NCBI GenBank assembly: GCA_021209875.1
Contig: JAGYVD010000010.1
Span: 1,674,001 to 1,738,000 of the forward strand
Direction: 5' to 3'
DNA length: 64,000 nt
From: Rosellinia necatrix
Lineage: Eukaryota; Ascomycota; Sordariomycetes; Xylariales; Xylariaceae
Shown here: in pieces, positions 34,856-46,186 of the stretch
Layout of the letters: every line of letters starts with the position of its first letter
Position numbering within the stretch: position 1 is the first letter of the stretch
Notes under the pieces: model-generated
The model's database searches: none
What the model was told of the DNA's origin: nothing
What the model saw: only the letters and a program-made list of their open reading frames with translations
Position numbers and translations under genes: made by a program

Positions 34856-36412
34856 ATGATAAGGACCCCCACGTTGGCCAGGGGGCCGCTTCTTCCCTAT
34901 TGTCTTGCCTCGCTCAGAACCCCATCACATGTCCTTGCTGTCACCGGACGATACAGACAATCACAGCTATACAGCACAGACTCGCGGACACGGAGGAGGA
35001 TACATAGTTCGTCTACCCGCTCATCAGCCCCTGCTGCGGACCGGATTCCCTTACCTGCGTCGTCTCCCGCCGGTGGCCTCCCTATAAATGGCGAAGCCAC
35101 TCCTGTTTCCGCATCATCAACGCTGGGACCAGCACCCCTCTCCGTGCTTCCACTGGCGACGGTTCTGCGGTCGTTAGGCTCAACGACAATATCGTCGTCG
35201 CGGGTTCTCCTTCCGCCATCATTGGCGATCATGTCCATGCTCGCGTATTCGGACCAGGCCATACTCAACCCGGATAAGAATCCCTTTCTTCGTTGGTTCT
35301 TGAAAAAGACCTTCTACGCCCAGTTCTGCGCGGGCGAAAACGCCACCGAAGTTCGTCGGACCATAGATGGACTCAAGGATATTGGATATACCGGCGTGAT
35401 ATTAGGCTACGCAAAAGAAGTCGTTCTTACCGACGGGCAAACACGAGATCTATCTTCATGCGGCGAGGGGCCGATGGCTGAAGAATGCATCCGCAACGAA
35501 ATAATACCTTGGGCGACGGGCACTTTGGAGACACTCCGACTAGCGCAACCAGGAGATTTCGTAGCGATAAAGTTCAGCGGTGCCGGGCGCCAGGCTCTAT
35601 ACGCATTAAAGAACCGACTTCCGCCATCAGAGCACCTCAAGAAAGCCATCGATGAGATATGCGACCTGGCTGCGGAGAGAGACGTACCCGTGCTTTTCGA
35701 CGCCGAGCAAACCGCCATCCAGGCTGGAATCGACGACTGGACACTGGAATACCAGCGAAAATATAACACGAAGCCCGGTCATGCCATCATCTACGGTACA
35801 TACCAAGCATATCTAAAGGCCACACCAGCACTGCTAGGCTCCCAGCTCGCTGTCGCGTCCAAGGAGGGGTTCACCCTGGGTATCAAACTAGTCCGGGGTG
35901 CGTACCTCGGCACGGACCCCCGCCATATCATCCACGATACCAAGGCCGATACGGACGCCGCGTACGACGGCATCGCGGCCAGCCTGATCAAGCGGCAGTG
36001 GGGTCCGGTGTTGCAGCAGGACGTTGCCTTCCCGCAGGTCAGCATCCTCCTCGGCTCGCACAACCGCGAATCCGTATGCAAGGCGCGCAAGATCCGCTCG
36101 AGCCCCGAGTGCGCCGGCACGGAGCTCGCGATCGCGCAGCTGCAGGGCATGGCAGACGAGGTGAGCTGCGAGCTCCTCGTCGCGAAGGCGGCCGACAAGA
36201 CGGAGAAGAAGACTGGCCAGACCACCACCCTCTGTGGCGAAGCGCCTCGCGCGTACAAATACATCGTCTGGGGCACGACCAAGGAGTGCATGAAATACCT
36301 CCTACGGAGAGCCCATGAGAACAAAGACGCCGTCTCGCGCACGAAGAGCGGACGCGACGCGGCCTGGGGAGAGGTTAAGAGGCGTGCGAGAGCCCTCGTC
36401 GGATTAGCCTAA
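34856..36412 (+). CDS. PUT1: Proline dehydrogenase, mitochondrial
   Basis: An intron-free frame of 518 aa. The enzyme oxidises proline to pyrroline-5-carboxylate with FAD and passes electrons to the respiratory chain (EC 1.5.5.2), the first step of proline use as nitrogen and carbon source. The first about 100 residues are Arg/Ser/Pro-rich without a fold signature, fitting a mitochondrial presequence and linker. The catalytic TIM barrel spans about 150-490: FVAIKFSGAGRQAL, DVPVLFDAEQTAIQAGID, IYGTYQAYLK, FTLGIKLVRGAYLGTDPR and ELAIAQLQGMADEVSCEL, then an AYKYIVWGTTKECMKYLLRRA segment near the end. These strand motifs match the fungal Put1 family in order and spacing. Codon use is even along its length. 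No partner gene (such as PUT2) lies nearby. Confidence 0.95.
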   Translation: MIRTPTLARGPLLPYCLASLRTPSHVLAVTGRYRQSQLYSTDSRTRRRIHSSSTRSSAPAADRIPLPASSPAGGLPINGEATPVSASSTLGPAPLSVLPLATVLRSLGSTTISSSRVLLPPSLAIMSMLAYSDQAILNPDKNPFLRWFLKKTFYAQFCAGENATEVRRTIDGLKDIGYTGVILGYAKEVVLTDGQTRDLSSCGEGPMAEECIRNEIIPWATGTLETLRLAQPGDFVAIKFSGAGRQALYALKNRLPPSEHLKKAIDEICDLAAERDVPVLFDAEQTAIQAGIDDWTLEYQRKYNTKPGHAIIYGTYQAYLKATPALLGSQLAVASKEGFTLGIKLVRGAYLGTDPRHIIHDTKADTDAAYDGIAASLIKRQWGPVLQQDVAFPQVSILLGSHNRESVCKARKIRSSPECAGTELAIAQLQGMADEVSCELLVAKAADKTEKKTGQTTTLCGEAPRAYKYIVWGTTKECMKYLLRRAHENKDAVSRTKSGRDAAWGEVKRRARALVGLA

Positions 36413-36748
36413 GGGCTGTTTTTTATTATTCTCGTGCTTGTTTTTCATCGCTGCGTGGAGTTTAAATTGGAGGGGGATTCTCGGCCAGGGGAAGACAAAC
36501 TTAACCATGGATCACGGTTTTCGGCCATCAAGTTGGACTGCAAGGGGGGCTCAAGTCTATTTCTTGGTTTTTTTTTTTTAGCATCGGTTTCGCGTCATGA
36601 GAGTCTCGACAAAGAAGTTGAAGACCTCGTTCTATAGCATGCCTAGATATCCTGAGCCGCACCTAGCATCAGTCGGACTTTGAAGTTCGCACAATACATT
36701 TCCATGAATTCTTATTTTGTTTTATTTGTCTCGTCTATATTACTGTGA
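36413..36748. other. Convergent 3' region of PRODH and CGI121
   Basis: The 336 bases between the two stop codons hold T-rich runs (36416-36425 and 36560-36580) that fit 3' untranslated ends on the plus strand. No coding potential is apparent. Confidence 0.5.
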
Positions 36749-37800
36749 TTATACACCTCGTAACGCCATCCCAGTCATCACCAACATGCTCATCTCTCTA
36801 TTCTTTGCAGCGGGGTCTTTTATCTCGTCTAGCCAGCCTACGCCATTTAACTTGTAGTACTTGCGCACGCGCGCCCAGTCCGTAAGCTCTGATATAACCT
36901 CGTCCGTGAATGGCGCCGGTTTGCCCCGAACGTGGGCGTGCAGATGTTCCTGTACATCTTGTGCGCTTAACGGCGCCTCCACACCTGCGGCCGACGCAGC
37001 CGCTAGCGGTGTAACGAGCACCTTGACGATAACCAAGTGCCGGCTCGTAGGCGCAATACCATGTCTGCGGTATGTCTCTGAAATCTAGAAATATGTGTAA
37101 GTGGCCTATAATAGCCATGTCTCTCATGGTAGCCGCAGATGTTCCAAAACACGAGACACCGGGGGAGAGGAGGCGTGGAAGGGGACAGAAACAGGAGAGC
37201 ATGACGAAGAACCGAAACAAATAAAAAGCACCAGGAGCAATCGCTAGCTCCCCTCGCATCGTTCGCGCTTACGTTGGTCGTCGGGCTCAGAGAACACACG
37301 AGCTCGGAGTGCACATTGGGCGTCTTCAGGGTCCCGGCGACCTGCGCCGCGATGGCCTTGAATGCGGCGCTGAGGACCTGCACGCGCGATGTTATCTGTC
37401 TCACATGTCTGCCTCGTCAGCCCCTACCTTGCTCCAGGGGGTTGGGGGAGGGGGGAAGGGAGTGGGTGGGCGGGCATACCGCGCCGGCATCGATCAGGGC
37501 ATACTCGAAACCGGCGTCGCGGGCCAGCAGCTGCCGATGCAGGAAGTCGGCGTTCTCGACGTCTCGGAACACGGCCACGTGTACGGAATGCGTGTCGGGG
37601 GTGTGGTCGAGGTGGAGGGACTCCAATATCGGCGCGGGAGAGTCGCCCGTGGCCATGGCGGGACCGGTCGGGGGGTGCTCGATCTTCTGTCTTTTCGCGG
37701 TGGGGCTGAGACGAAGCTCTGCCTCCGTCGTCGGTTGCGAACTCTGTGTGCTCAGACGCTCAACCGGCTGCGTGACGCCGGAGCCCATTCCCGAACTCAT
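36749..37800 (-). CDS. CGI121: EKC/KEOPS complex subunit Cgi121 (TPRKB homologue)
   Basis: Three minus-strand exons, 37800-37480, 37377-37273 and 37084-36749, with GT-AG introns of 102 and 188 bases, give 253 aa. The conserved core reads DVENADFLHRQLLARDAGFE, ALIDAGA then VLSAAFKAIAAQVAGTLKTP across intron 1, NVHSELVCSLSPTTN then ISETYRRHGIAPTSRHLVIV across intron 2, with an acidic/Trp-containing C-terminal part (DWARVRKYYKLNGVGWLDEI). Both splices fall in phase 0 and restore the family alignment. Cgi121 binds the Bud32 kinase and delivers tRNA to KEOPS for the t6A37 modification. The first about 50 residues are low-complexity and absent from most homologues; Met49 (MATGDSPAP) is a possible alternative start. 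Confidence 0.9.
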
Positions 37801-39202
37801 ATACAGGAGCTATTGTGATAAGGCAAATCCACTACGGTATCTTTCGGTCGCATTGGGGTTGCAACTTTGATATCGCGGGGCATCGAACTAGAACGGAACG
37901 TATCCTGGAGGGGCACGGTATCAGCTGGCAGCAGCTGTTTGACGAGGCAACGGGCATTCAGGTACATCATCTATATCCCTACATTCATATGCATTTCCTG
38001 GTAACCTGGCTCACATACTTCTCTCGTTGTTGCTGTATTTATGAATAAACAAGCCACTAGTTTCCAAAATACCGCTCATCCGCTCACACTATTTTCAGGA
38101 TATCATAGCACAGTGGATTAGAAGACCAGAACTGCGTGAGTCAAGGAGCGAATAATTCAACATTACAAAACCCATGTAGGGAGAACACAGAGTCGCCTAC
38201 ACAGTCCTGGGGCCTCTCACAGTTTGCGGGGGTGCTGTATAAAATATCCGATTGGCCAAAAGCTAGGTAAGATAATCCTGGCATAACTTTCAGCGCGACC
38301 TGGTAACTAGCTCGGTGCTTAGCGAAACTTGACCAGGCAAGCCTTACAATACATACGACACATACCTGCATGGGTACAGCGGATACCTCTTTTCTACGCG
38401 AGAAGAAATAGGTTAATGTTAACCTATGGAAGTGATTAGATTGATTACTTGGGATGAATATAAAATATATTCCACACCGCCCACCCACCTGTATCTTAGA
38501 TACTTACCATGGATCTGACCAAGTTGAACCTACCCAAGAGCATCACATAACCCAGTTACATACCTAGGTAGGTACCCAGGTAGGTGCCTAGGTAAGTACC
38601 TAGGTAGTGGATCGGGTGGGTCTTACGGCTAGGTACCCACTCGGAATAGGTGCTGGATACTTAGATACAAAGGTAAATCACATCACGGCTCAGGTGAAAT
38701 ACTTCTCCGAGCATTTTAGATCTTTCTATCTGGTGAGTGATATGCCGTTGTATGATCACCCCAGCACCTACCTATATTTAGAAGTCGGTTTTTTTTTTTT
38801 CCTTTCTTCTCTTTCTCCTTCTTCTTCTTCTTCTTCTTTCCCCCTAACTTCTCTTCGAAGGAAATGTGCACGATGAAAGCCGGCCTGGGAATAGCATATA
38901 CCGTATAGCTGAATGGAGCCTACCGAGGACCTGAGTCCCGAAATCGTGTCGTGTCCTCCTCCTTCTCCTTCTCCTCCTCCTGCCCATCAGGTTAACCAAC
39001 CGAACCGGACTCGCCAAAGGCAGTCAACATATTGGGCCCGGTCCACCTAGCGGTCCGTTGGAGATGGTGGTCGATGCACCTCTCTACCTACCTCCCTCAG
39101 GCATTTGTCGATCGGAACAGCGTGGGTGGTCCCAAGCAGCCATACCAATCATATCAACCATATCAACTTGGGCCCTAGATAGATGTTTCCCCAGGCCCAA
39201 TA
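37801..39202. other. Divergent spacer, 1.4 kb
   Basis: It separates CGI121 (minus) and the RBR ligase gene (plus) and contains both promoters. A TAGG/CCTA palindromic tract at 38.56 kb and CTT repeats at about 38808-38840 are visible. The small frame at 37815-38048 has no protein-like features. Confidence 0.5.
38557..38608. repeat. Palindromic CCTAGGTA tract
   Basis: ACCTAGGTAGGTACC-type units repeat with alternating orientation, so each strand can fold on itself. It belongs to the dispersed tetranucleotide family seen through the window's spacers. Confidence 0.8.
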
Positions 39203-41608
39203 ATGGCGACCACCTCGACGCCGTGCATCTTCTTCCAACAAGGACGTTGTAGGAATGGTGATGCCTGCCGCTTCAGCCATGCGTCTCTCCCCGCCTCCAC
39301 CCTCCATCCACAACCAGATCCCCGGTCCCAGGTGCCGTGCAAGTTCTACCCAGAGGGCATCTGTAAACAAGGCGCCAACTGCCCGTACCGCCACGAACTG
39401 TCGAGCTCGTCGTTTCCGGCCCACGTGCCTCCTGAACACGACAACGACACGTTCGTTAGGGTCTTCCGTGGTGCCGTCGTTCGCTACGGAGATGGCGCCT
39501 GCGTCACCGGTCTCTCCCTCCCCTTTGAGTACTCGTCAGTCCGGCTGGACGGCCTCGCTGCCGACACGACTCCCGCCGACGTCATCAGCATTTTGGAAAA
39601 CCTTGGCCATGACATTGAGGTCGATGGGTTGCGAATCGTGGCTATGCCCCAATCTTCCCTTTGCAGTGCCTATATCAGCACTCCGGACCTCGAGTTCTCC
39701 AAGACGTTGAGTACCAGTCTATTGGATACGCCTCACAGCAACCTGAGAGCCGTGCCTGTGCCTCCCAGGCTTCCACCATGGGCATCCACTCGACGGGCTC
39801 ACTGCAACAAATTACAGCTGAGATGGACCGCGCGCAGTGAGTGCCGCATGCTCTTCACATCATACATGGTTGCGCTAAGAGTGAGCGACAAGTTCAACGA
39901 GGGCAAATATCAAGTCCACAACACGCGCGTTCGTTGCGACTACCCTGTGCCAATAGGATTCGGCACAGAGCGTGCCGTGGCATATTCCGTCACGCTGTCT
40001 GGGCTACCTTATCGCTGCTCTGAGGAAATGGTGCAAGTCTCTATTACGAATGACTACGACGCGCCACTAGATATTATCGTGCAACGTCGAAGCACGTGCA
40101 AAAAAGTCACAACAGCTTCGATCAAGGATTTGCTCAGTGGCGTTGGTCCCATCAGCTTCATGACAGAGCCGCAAGAACACAACGGTCCATATTGGACAGC
40201 GTTTGCTCAGTTCCAACAAGATTGTGATGCACATGAAGCCGCACAGATCATTGAAAAGAAATCGCATAACCTGGCCTATGACGTCGACCTCACAGCTAGG
40301 CTTTCGTATAATACAACCTTTAGGATTTCAAAAGAAGTATACCATCACGTTCGGCAACGCCTCCAGGACTGCTTCAATAATTTGGATTCGTCGCGAATCA
40401 ACGTAATATCCCGGGAAACTGGCATGGTCTTGAGTCTTGATAACTGGAGCTCCAAAGAGGTTGTGAAATGCGCCAATACAATTGAAGATATTGTGGCCGG
40501 TGACGTGATCGAGGGAAAAGACGGCAAGCCATTCTGGGTTCCCCAACTTGAGAGTAACGGGTCGGCCTCAAAACCGCTGAAAGAGATCCAGCAACGTCAT
40601 GGGGTCCTGCTCCTACCAAACAGATCAAAGCGCGAGGTGCGGTACTTTGGAAACCCAGCGAAACGAACGGCAGTCCAGGAAGACATGGTTCGGTCTCTCA
40701 CAGAAGAGGTAGCAAGGCGTCATACTATTGATATTGACGATCACGGGTTCTCCTGGCTTTGTAAGACTGGCTTAGACCTGTTAAAAAACGTGGTAGGGGT
40801 CGAGCTTGTGTCCATCGATGTAACATCGAATCCAAGGAAGTTGGTCATCATCGGTTCCGACGAAGAATACTGCCAAATATTGGTACTCCTCGAGATGTGT
40901 GACGTTTCCTTCGCTGTGAAAGAGGTAGGATCAGAAGAAAGCTGTAGTATCTGCTTCACGCCGGCCGACAACCCGGTTGTGCTTGGGTGTGGACATGTTT
41001 ACTGCGCCGACTGCTTCAAGGGGCTCTGCAAAAACGGCGTAACACACGCAGATATGAGTGTCGCCTGTACAGGTGCAGAGGACAAGTGCAAAAATGCCAT
41101 TCCTTTAAGGGAGATCCAAGCCCATACCGACCCGTCGTCGTTTGAGCAGCTCCTAGAGTCCTCGTTCAGCGCATATATCGCCCGCCGACCTAACCAGTTT
41201 CATTACTGCCCGACGCCCGACTGCGGCTACATCTATCGCCCGTCTAGCGAATCGGCGTCGTCGTTGTGGCACATGTGCTCCAAGTGCCTGCAATGGATCT
41301 GCCGATCCTGCCATGTGAATCATGATGGTCAACGCTGCGACGAGCACCGAGCCTTCCAGACTTTTGAGGCCTACAAGCACGAGAATAGTTCAAACGTAAA
41401 GGACTGCCCAAAATGCCAGACTACGGTAGAAAAGATTGATGGTTGCAACCACCTGCAATGCGGCGGCTGTAACATCCATCTCTGCTGGGTGTGTCTGCAG
41501 ACGTTTGAAGATTCCCCCGCGTGTTACGGGCATATGACCGAAGTCCACGGCGGGATCGGGGTTGATGATGTCCCTGAGGGTGACGACGATGACAACGATG
41601 ATGACTAG
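39203..41608 (+). CDS. CCCH zinc-finger RBR-type E3 ubiquitin ligase
   Basis: One exon of 801 aa. Two CCCH fingers open the protein: CIFFQQGRCRNGDACRFSH (about 8-26) and CKFYPEGICKQGANCPYRH (about 46-64), suggesting RNA binding. The middle 500 residues hold alpha/beta stretches that may be RRM- or KH-like but are not clearly assignable. The C-terminal 220 residues are a RING1-IBR-RING2 module: RING1 from about 581 (CSICFTPADNPVVLGCGHVYC), IBR (YCPTPDCGYIYRP to CRSCHVNHDGQRC), and RING2 (DCPKCQTTVEKIDGCNHLQC). By comparison with parkin-type ligases, Cys748 in DGCNHLQC is the residue expected to carry the ubiquitin thioester. The tail is almost all Asp/Asn. The plan resembles plant ARI-DEAH proteins without a helicase. 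Substrates are unknown. Confidence 0.92.
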   Translation: MATTSTPCIFFQQGRCRNGDACRFSHASLPASTLHPQPDPRSQVPCKFYPEGICKQGANCPYRHELSSSSFPAHVPPEHDNDTFVRVFRGAVVRYGDGACVTGLSLPFEYSSVRLDGLAADTTPADVISILENLGHDIEVDGLRIVAMPQSSLCSAYISTPDLEFSKTLSTSLLDTPHSNLRAVPVPPRLPPWASTRRAHCNKLQLRWTARSECRMLFTSYMVALRVSDKFNEGKYQVHNTRVRCDYPVPIGFGTERAVAYSVTLSGLPYRCSEEMVQVSITNDYDAPLDIIVQRRSTCKKVTTASIKDLLSGVGPISFMTEPQEHNGPYWTAFAQFQQDCDAHEAAQIIEKKSHNLAYDVDLTARLSYNTTFRISKEVYHHVRQRLQDCFNNLDSSRINVISRETGMVLSLDNWSSKEVVKCANTIEDIVAGDVIEGKDGKPFWVPQLESNGSASKPLKEIQQRHGVLLLPNRSKREVRYFGNPAKRTAVQEDMVRSLTEEVARRHTIDIDDHGFSWLCKTGLDLLKNVVGVELVSIDVTSNPRKLVIIGSDEEYCQILVLLEMCDVSFAVKEVGSEESCSICFTPADNPVVLGCGHVYCADCFKGLCKNGVTHADMSVACTGAEDKCKNAIPLREIQAHTDPSSFEQLLESSFSAYIARRPNQFHYCPTPDCGYIYRPSSESASSLWHMCSKCLQWICRSCHVNHDGQRCDEHRAFQTFEAYKHENSSNVKDCPKCQTTVEKIDGCNHLQCGGCNIHLCWVCLQTFEDSPACYGHMTEVHGGIGVDDVPEGDDDDNDDD

Positions 41609-44337
41609 TAAGGAAATATTCAGTTTTGATTCCCGATAGAGGTCTCGGAGAGTGGGCTTTGGCTAGACGTAGTGTGGGTATAAGAGATAGCGTCTTGGTG
41701 TTTTTTTTCTCGTGGTAGGTTCTTTAACTGCCATAGTTCTCTTCTCTATAAGATCCGCTATCCGTACCGGTTACTATAAGCTCTGCACTAAGACTGGCTA
41801 ATCTTAACCTCTGGGGGAAAGGGTACGAGTGGGTGAGAGAGAGTGAGAGAGAGGAAAGTGAGGGACAGGAGGTAAGGAGTGGGGAAACAAAGCATACAAA
41901 ACGTACGACACTAGAAATTTGTCAATCCCCGTCTACCTAACCGCTCATCCGACAACTAGAAGAATTAAACGGTAAGAGGGCATTTCTATAGAATTTAACG
42001 CTATAACAAGTTTCGAGGTCCACCCTGCTTAAGCTTGTACAAGAAGAAGATCATCCTTATCGTGAGCGCGCGTAGCTGTTTGTTACCAGTATCTGTTACT
42101 GATGGGTATTAACTCATACTAAGACTACTACTGCACAGAATGGCTCGCCATCTCGTGCACACCCATACCATACATACCTTTTATTTATCCAACAACTGGT
42201 AAAACACAACATTGTTTTCCCGTTTCCACTCCTGTATTCAAGATAGATAAACATTGGTATAGGAAACCCCCGAGAATATCGTGTCATCCTTCTGCCCGAA
42301 TTGTGGTCAGGGAAAACAGTGGCATCAGGTATTTCGACACCCTTGCAAGCAACTATGGCGTTGGCCAATCCACCAGCCTCATCTATGCGCCTCCGTCACC
42401 CCCTTCCCCTTCCTCTCCCCCAACACGCAACTCATGCGAGGGCCAAGGCTGGCGGAATCTTCGCAGACCAGACTAGCGCCGACAGCGCATAGAATTGCGC
42501 AGCGGCGGCTTCTGCAGGTGAGGCTATTGCTTCGCGTAGTTTGTGCTTGTGTGTTGGGCAGACTTTGAACCATACTGATGATAGATAGGATAGGCGCCAT
42601 GAAAGGGCAGTGGAGCGGTGAGTTTCTACACAGAATGAAACGGGGTCTTGTACTTGGTGCTCTGGCCTGGCTACTGATGCGTGACCCTAGAGAGAACTGT
42701 GGCTTTTCCTTTTGTGCTGGCATGCAGATGGATTGGGGGCCGACGGTTGAGGAACCTATGGCTACCGCCACTACTAAGAAAGGACAGAAACCCCCCCCTT
42801 CCTCTCCCCCCTCCACATTCGTTCGTCAGGTTATTTGTCCAATTCTCTCCACCGCATAGGGCATGTGCGTTGGATTTATTTCAAGGAAGTTCGGGACTGG
42901 AATCGAGTAGCGCCATGAGCGCTCCTTGGAGCGAGAGAGCAACCAGACTTAGATGCATGGGCTGGCACTCGGGGATACTTGGGCTACCTCGTCGAAAACG
43001 GAGGGCTGATATCGGAGGTGTCCGAGCAGGGGCAGGAGCGCCGTTCGTTGCGAAAAAGCAACGACGATATTAGAGCTGAGAGCCACAGCCTCCATCTCAT
43101 TCGCGACCTGCACGCATGTGAAATATTTACGCAGACGTAGCAGGTAGTATCTATGATTTATTCGGTCAACTTAATATCCGAGCCACGCGCCCCTGCAGGA
43201 GGCCATTGCCTTAACAAGGTACTTGGAAATTAGATGCCGGACTTGGTTTTGTGATAAGACAAGAGCACCGGCTACGGTCTCCCGCCACGGCCTCCTCTAA
43301 TGGCCTCCCCCCTAATGGCCTCCTCGAATACCCCTCCCTCTATATTCTTACCAAGAATGGATATACATCACCAGCTTCACTCGTCTAGAATCCACAGCAC
43401 CGCTAGAATCAGAGATGCAATGAGTGTAGACTATCCACAGATGACCATATATACCCACACCCAAAACCCCGAGAGAACCAAGGCCCCCCATCCCAAGTAG
43501 CAGTTCATCTAGTGTTCTATAGCAAAAAGCCTTTAGCCTCCCAAAGTCAGCGCCCTTGACGTTGCGAACATGAACAATACTACTAGGTCCTCTAATCATC
43601 TGAGATGGTCGTCACCTCCGTTACCCACACATTCCCTATTTTACCCTGATGATGATGTGTGTTTGTCGCCGCCTATCGATGTCCGTAGCGATACGCCTGT
43701 TGAGAATACTGTCTACTCAGACAATGCTCATACACACGAGACACTCCAGGTTCCGAGGCAACAGCAAACCAATGCACTCCAGAACCTTGTGAGTGCTCAC
43801 TTCTCTGTCTATAAATAAAGAACCGTTGGCATACTGATGACAGAGAAGGCTCCGCTATCTCAACCTACAACATATCAGACATTAGGTGAAGACCGGAATG
43901 ATCCGCCATACGCCCCGAGGGGGGTCCCGACGTGCCATGGCTTCGACAACTCCTTCACTTATTGTATTAACTAGGCGTATCCAACTCCAGTGGTATGAGA
44001 TATGGAAGCTGGTACCCCAACCTCGCCGCGAGTTCTAACGATGACTTATAGGCTACTCATCAACCCTCCCATGCGGACAATACATAATATGGGGCCTTGT
44101 AAGAAGAAACCAGGTCGCAAAAGGGGGGGAGGGTAGAAATCTCGTTGAGGAAAATTAGCGCATCTACGTCACCAACAAGGCACACCGCGCAGTGTAAATA
44201 GTATATCGCATTGGGTGGTGGGTGGGACGAATTCAGGGCTATTTCGAGCCCAATGTGCCTGAATGTATCCCGATTTCCTAGTCAGAATTGACGATATACA
44301 TGTGGTCTGCTACTATGCAACACCACTCCTACACGCC
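41609..44337. other. Spacer between the RBR ligase and beta-tubulin genes, 2.7 kb
   Basis: Both flanking genes point inward, so this holds their 3' ends. GA-rich (41838-41870) and C-rich runs are visible. Longer frames at 42281-42859 on both strands lack family resemblance. One small spliced candidate at 43570-43885 is listed separately. Confidence 0.45.
43570..43885 (+). CDS. Candidate small hypothetical protein (two exons)
   Basis: An ATG at 43570 opens a 73-codon exon to 43788. It is followed by GTGAGT, a 55-base intron with TACTGATGA near its end and CAG at 43841-43843, then 43844-43885 ending in TAG, for 86 aa in total. The splice signals are good, but the protein (polar, Ser/Pro/Asn-rich, ending in a basic stretch RRLRYLNLQH) matches nothing I recognise. 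Without the intron the frame runs to 43818. It could be chance. Confidence 0.25.
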
Positions 44338-46186
44338 TCACTCCTCCTCGTATTCCTCTTCGATGGAAGCATCTTGGTATTGCTGATATTCACTAATCAG
44401 GTCGTTCATGTTGGATTCTGCTTCTGTAAACTCCATCTCATCCATGCCTTCCCCTGTATACCAGTGAAGAAAGGCTCTGCGGCGGAACATGAGAGCGAAC
44501 TGTTCCCCTACACGCTTCAGGATCTCTTGGAGAGCAGTGGAATTGCCGACAAAAGTCCCAGACATTTCCTGGCCGAGTGCTGGCACGGAGCACATTGCTG
44601 TCTGGATATTGTTCGGGATCCAATCGACGAAGTACGCGGAGTTGTGGCTCTGCATGCTGTAGATCTGCTGTTCTGCCTCTTTCATTGATAACGTCCCGCG
44701 GCTACAGCATTAGGTTAGTGCTAGCCGAGAGAAGACATCAATCTGGCGCCTCACGATTGCGCAAGCTGATACTGTGGAATTGCGTGCAATGTAGTGAGTG
44801 CATGAATGGAATGGAAAGGGGCAAATGAGCGAGTGCAGGGAAACTTACAACATAGCCGAGCATGTCAGGAAGCGTCCATTACGGAAGTCCGAGGCTGCCA
44901 TCATATTTTTTGGATCGAACATCTGCTGCGTCAACGCTTGGACGGTCAAATGACGGAATGCCTTAGCACCGGGCATGAGGCTGGTCAACGGCGCGTAGCC
45001 GACCATAAAAAAGTGTAGTCGTGGAAACGGAACCATATTCACTGCTAGTTTACGGAGGTCCGAGTTGAGCTGGCCTGGGAATCGCAACGATGTTGATACG
45101 CCCGACATGACGGTCGACACAAGATGGTTCAAATCGCCGTACGAGGGCGAAGAGATCTTGAGAGTTCTCTGGCAGATGTCATGTAGCGCGTCATTGTCAA
45201 TGCAGAAGGTCTCGTCTGCGCTTTCGACGAGCTGGTGGATTGACAGTGTGGCATTGTACGGCTCTACAACAGTGTCAGAGACCTGTCACTCGGATGTTAG
45301 TATCTTTTCTCCTGATGAGTAGTCTTGCACACTAGAAGGAAACAAGATCCAAGATGAAACATTCGTAGGCCGCCCCCGTGAACAGAGAACAAGCCCTTTG
45401 TTACCTTCGGCGATGGTATCACGGAATATGTCGCCATGATCCTATCAGGATACTCCTCACGAATTTTCGACAAGAGCAGCGTACCCATTCCCGACCCCGT
45501 GCCTCCTCCAAGAGAGTGTGTGATTTGAAAGCCTTGCAGACAGTCACAACCCTCTGCCTCCCGCCTCACAACATCGAGCACCTGGTCAACGAGCTCAGCG
45601 CCTTCGGTATAATGGCCCTTCGCCCAATTGTTACCGGCGCCGGATTGGCCAGAAACCATGTTATCTGGGTTAAACATGTTGCGGAACTGGCCACTACGGA
45701 TGGCGTCAATGGTCCCGGGTTCCAAGTCTACCAAGACAGCTCGAGGCACGAATTTCGTGTTCGCCCCCTGCACAAATGGTCAATAAATCTAGAACGATGC
45801 AGCGCAACCGAAGACCCCCAACCTCGTTGAAATAAACCCCAACTCGGTCGAGCTGGAGGCTCGACGAGCCTTGATAGCTACCATTTTGATCAAGACCGTG
45901 CTCGCGAGAGACAGTCTGCCTATGTCACCACCCCTTGTTAGTAATCGAAGTTGGCCTTGGAAATTGTCAGACAGACATACCAAAACGAGGCGCCGACTTG
46001 GTTTCCCTGTCGAGGAAATGTGTGATTAGTACTCAGTCACGAAGGAGGACGAGCATAGCGTACGCATTGGCCGGTCGAAATGTGTATCTACAGATGGTAT
46101 CAGTGAGTTGGTCTGGTTCACGGACCTTCAATGGGATCCGTAAAGCTAGAAGTCTCGAATAAACAACGACTTACAATTTCGCGCAT
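44338..46186 (-). CDS. Beta-tubulin, divergent paralogue
   Basis: Seven minus-strand exons encode 439 aa: 46186-46175, 46087-46064, 46006-45981, 45919-45823, 45767-45405, 45282-44849 and 44701-44338. All introns are GT-AG; four lie within the first 55 codons, a typical fungal beta-tubulin layout. The autoregulatory start MREI is split from the body by intron 1. The GTP loop [51 protein letters not shown] and [16 protein letters not shown] are intact. The sequence departs from the main fungal beta-tubulin at many positions: the start reads [12 protein letters not shown], and [20 protein letters not shown] replaces the usual loop. The tail is a short EEEYEEE. At drug-related sites it keeps His6, Tyr50, Gln134, Ala165, Glu198, Phe200 and Leu240 but has Tyr167 and Ser239. 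It is most likely the second beta-tubulin found in many Sordariomycetes and Aspergillus. Confidence 0.93.

Noticed and set aside
37309..37870. Plus-strand frames of 130-200 codons opposite CGI121
   Set aside because: CGI121 on the minus strand explains the region with conserved motifs and phase-0 introns; the plus frames are shadows.
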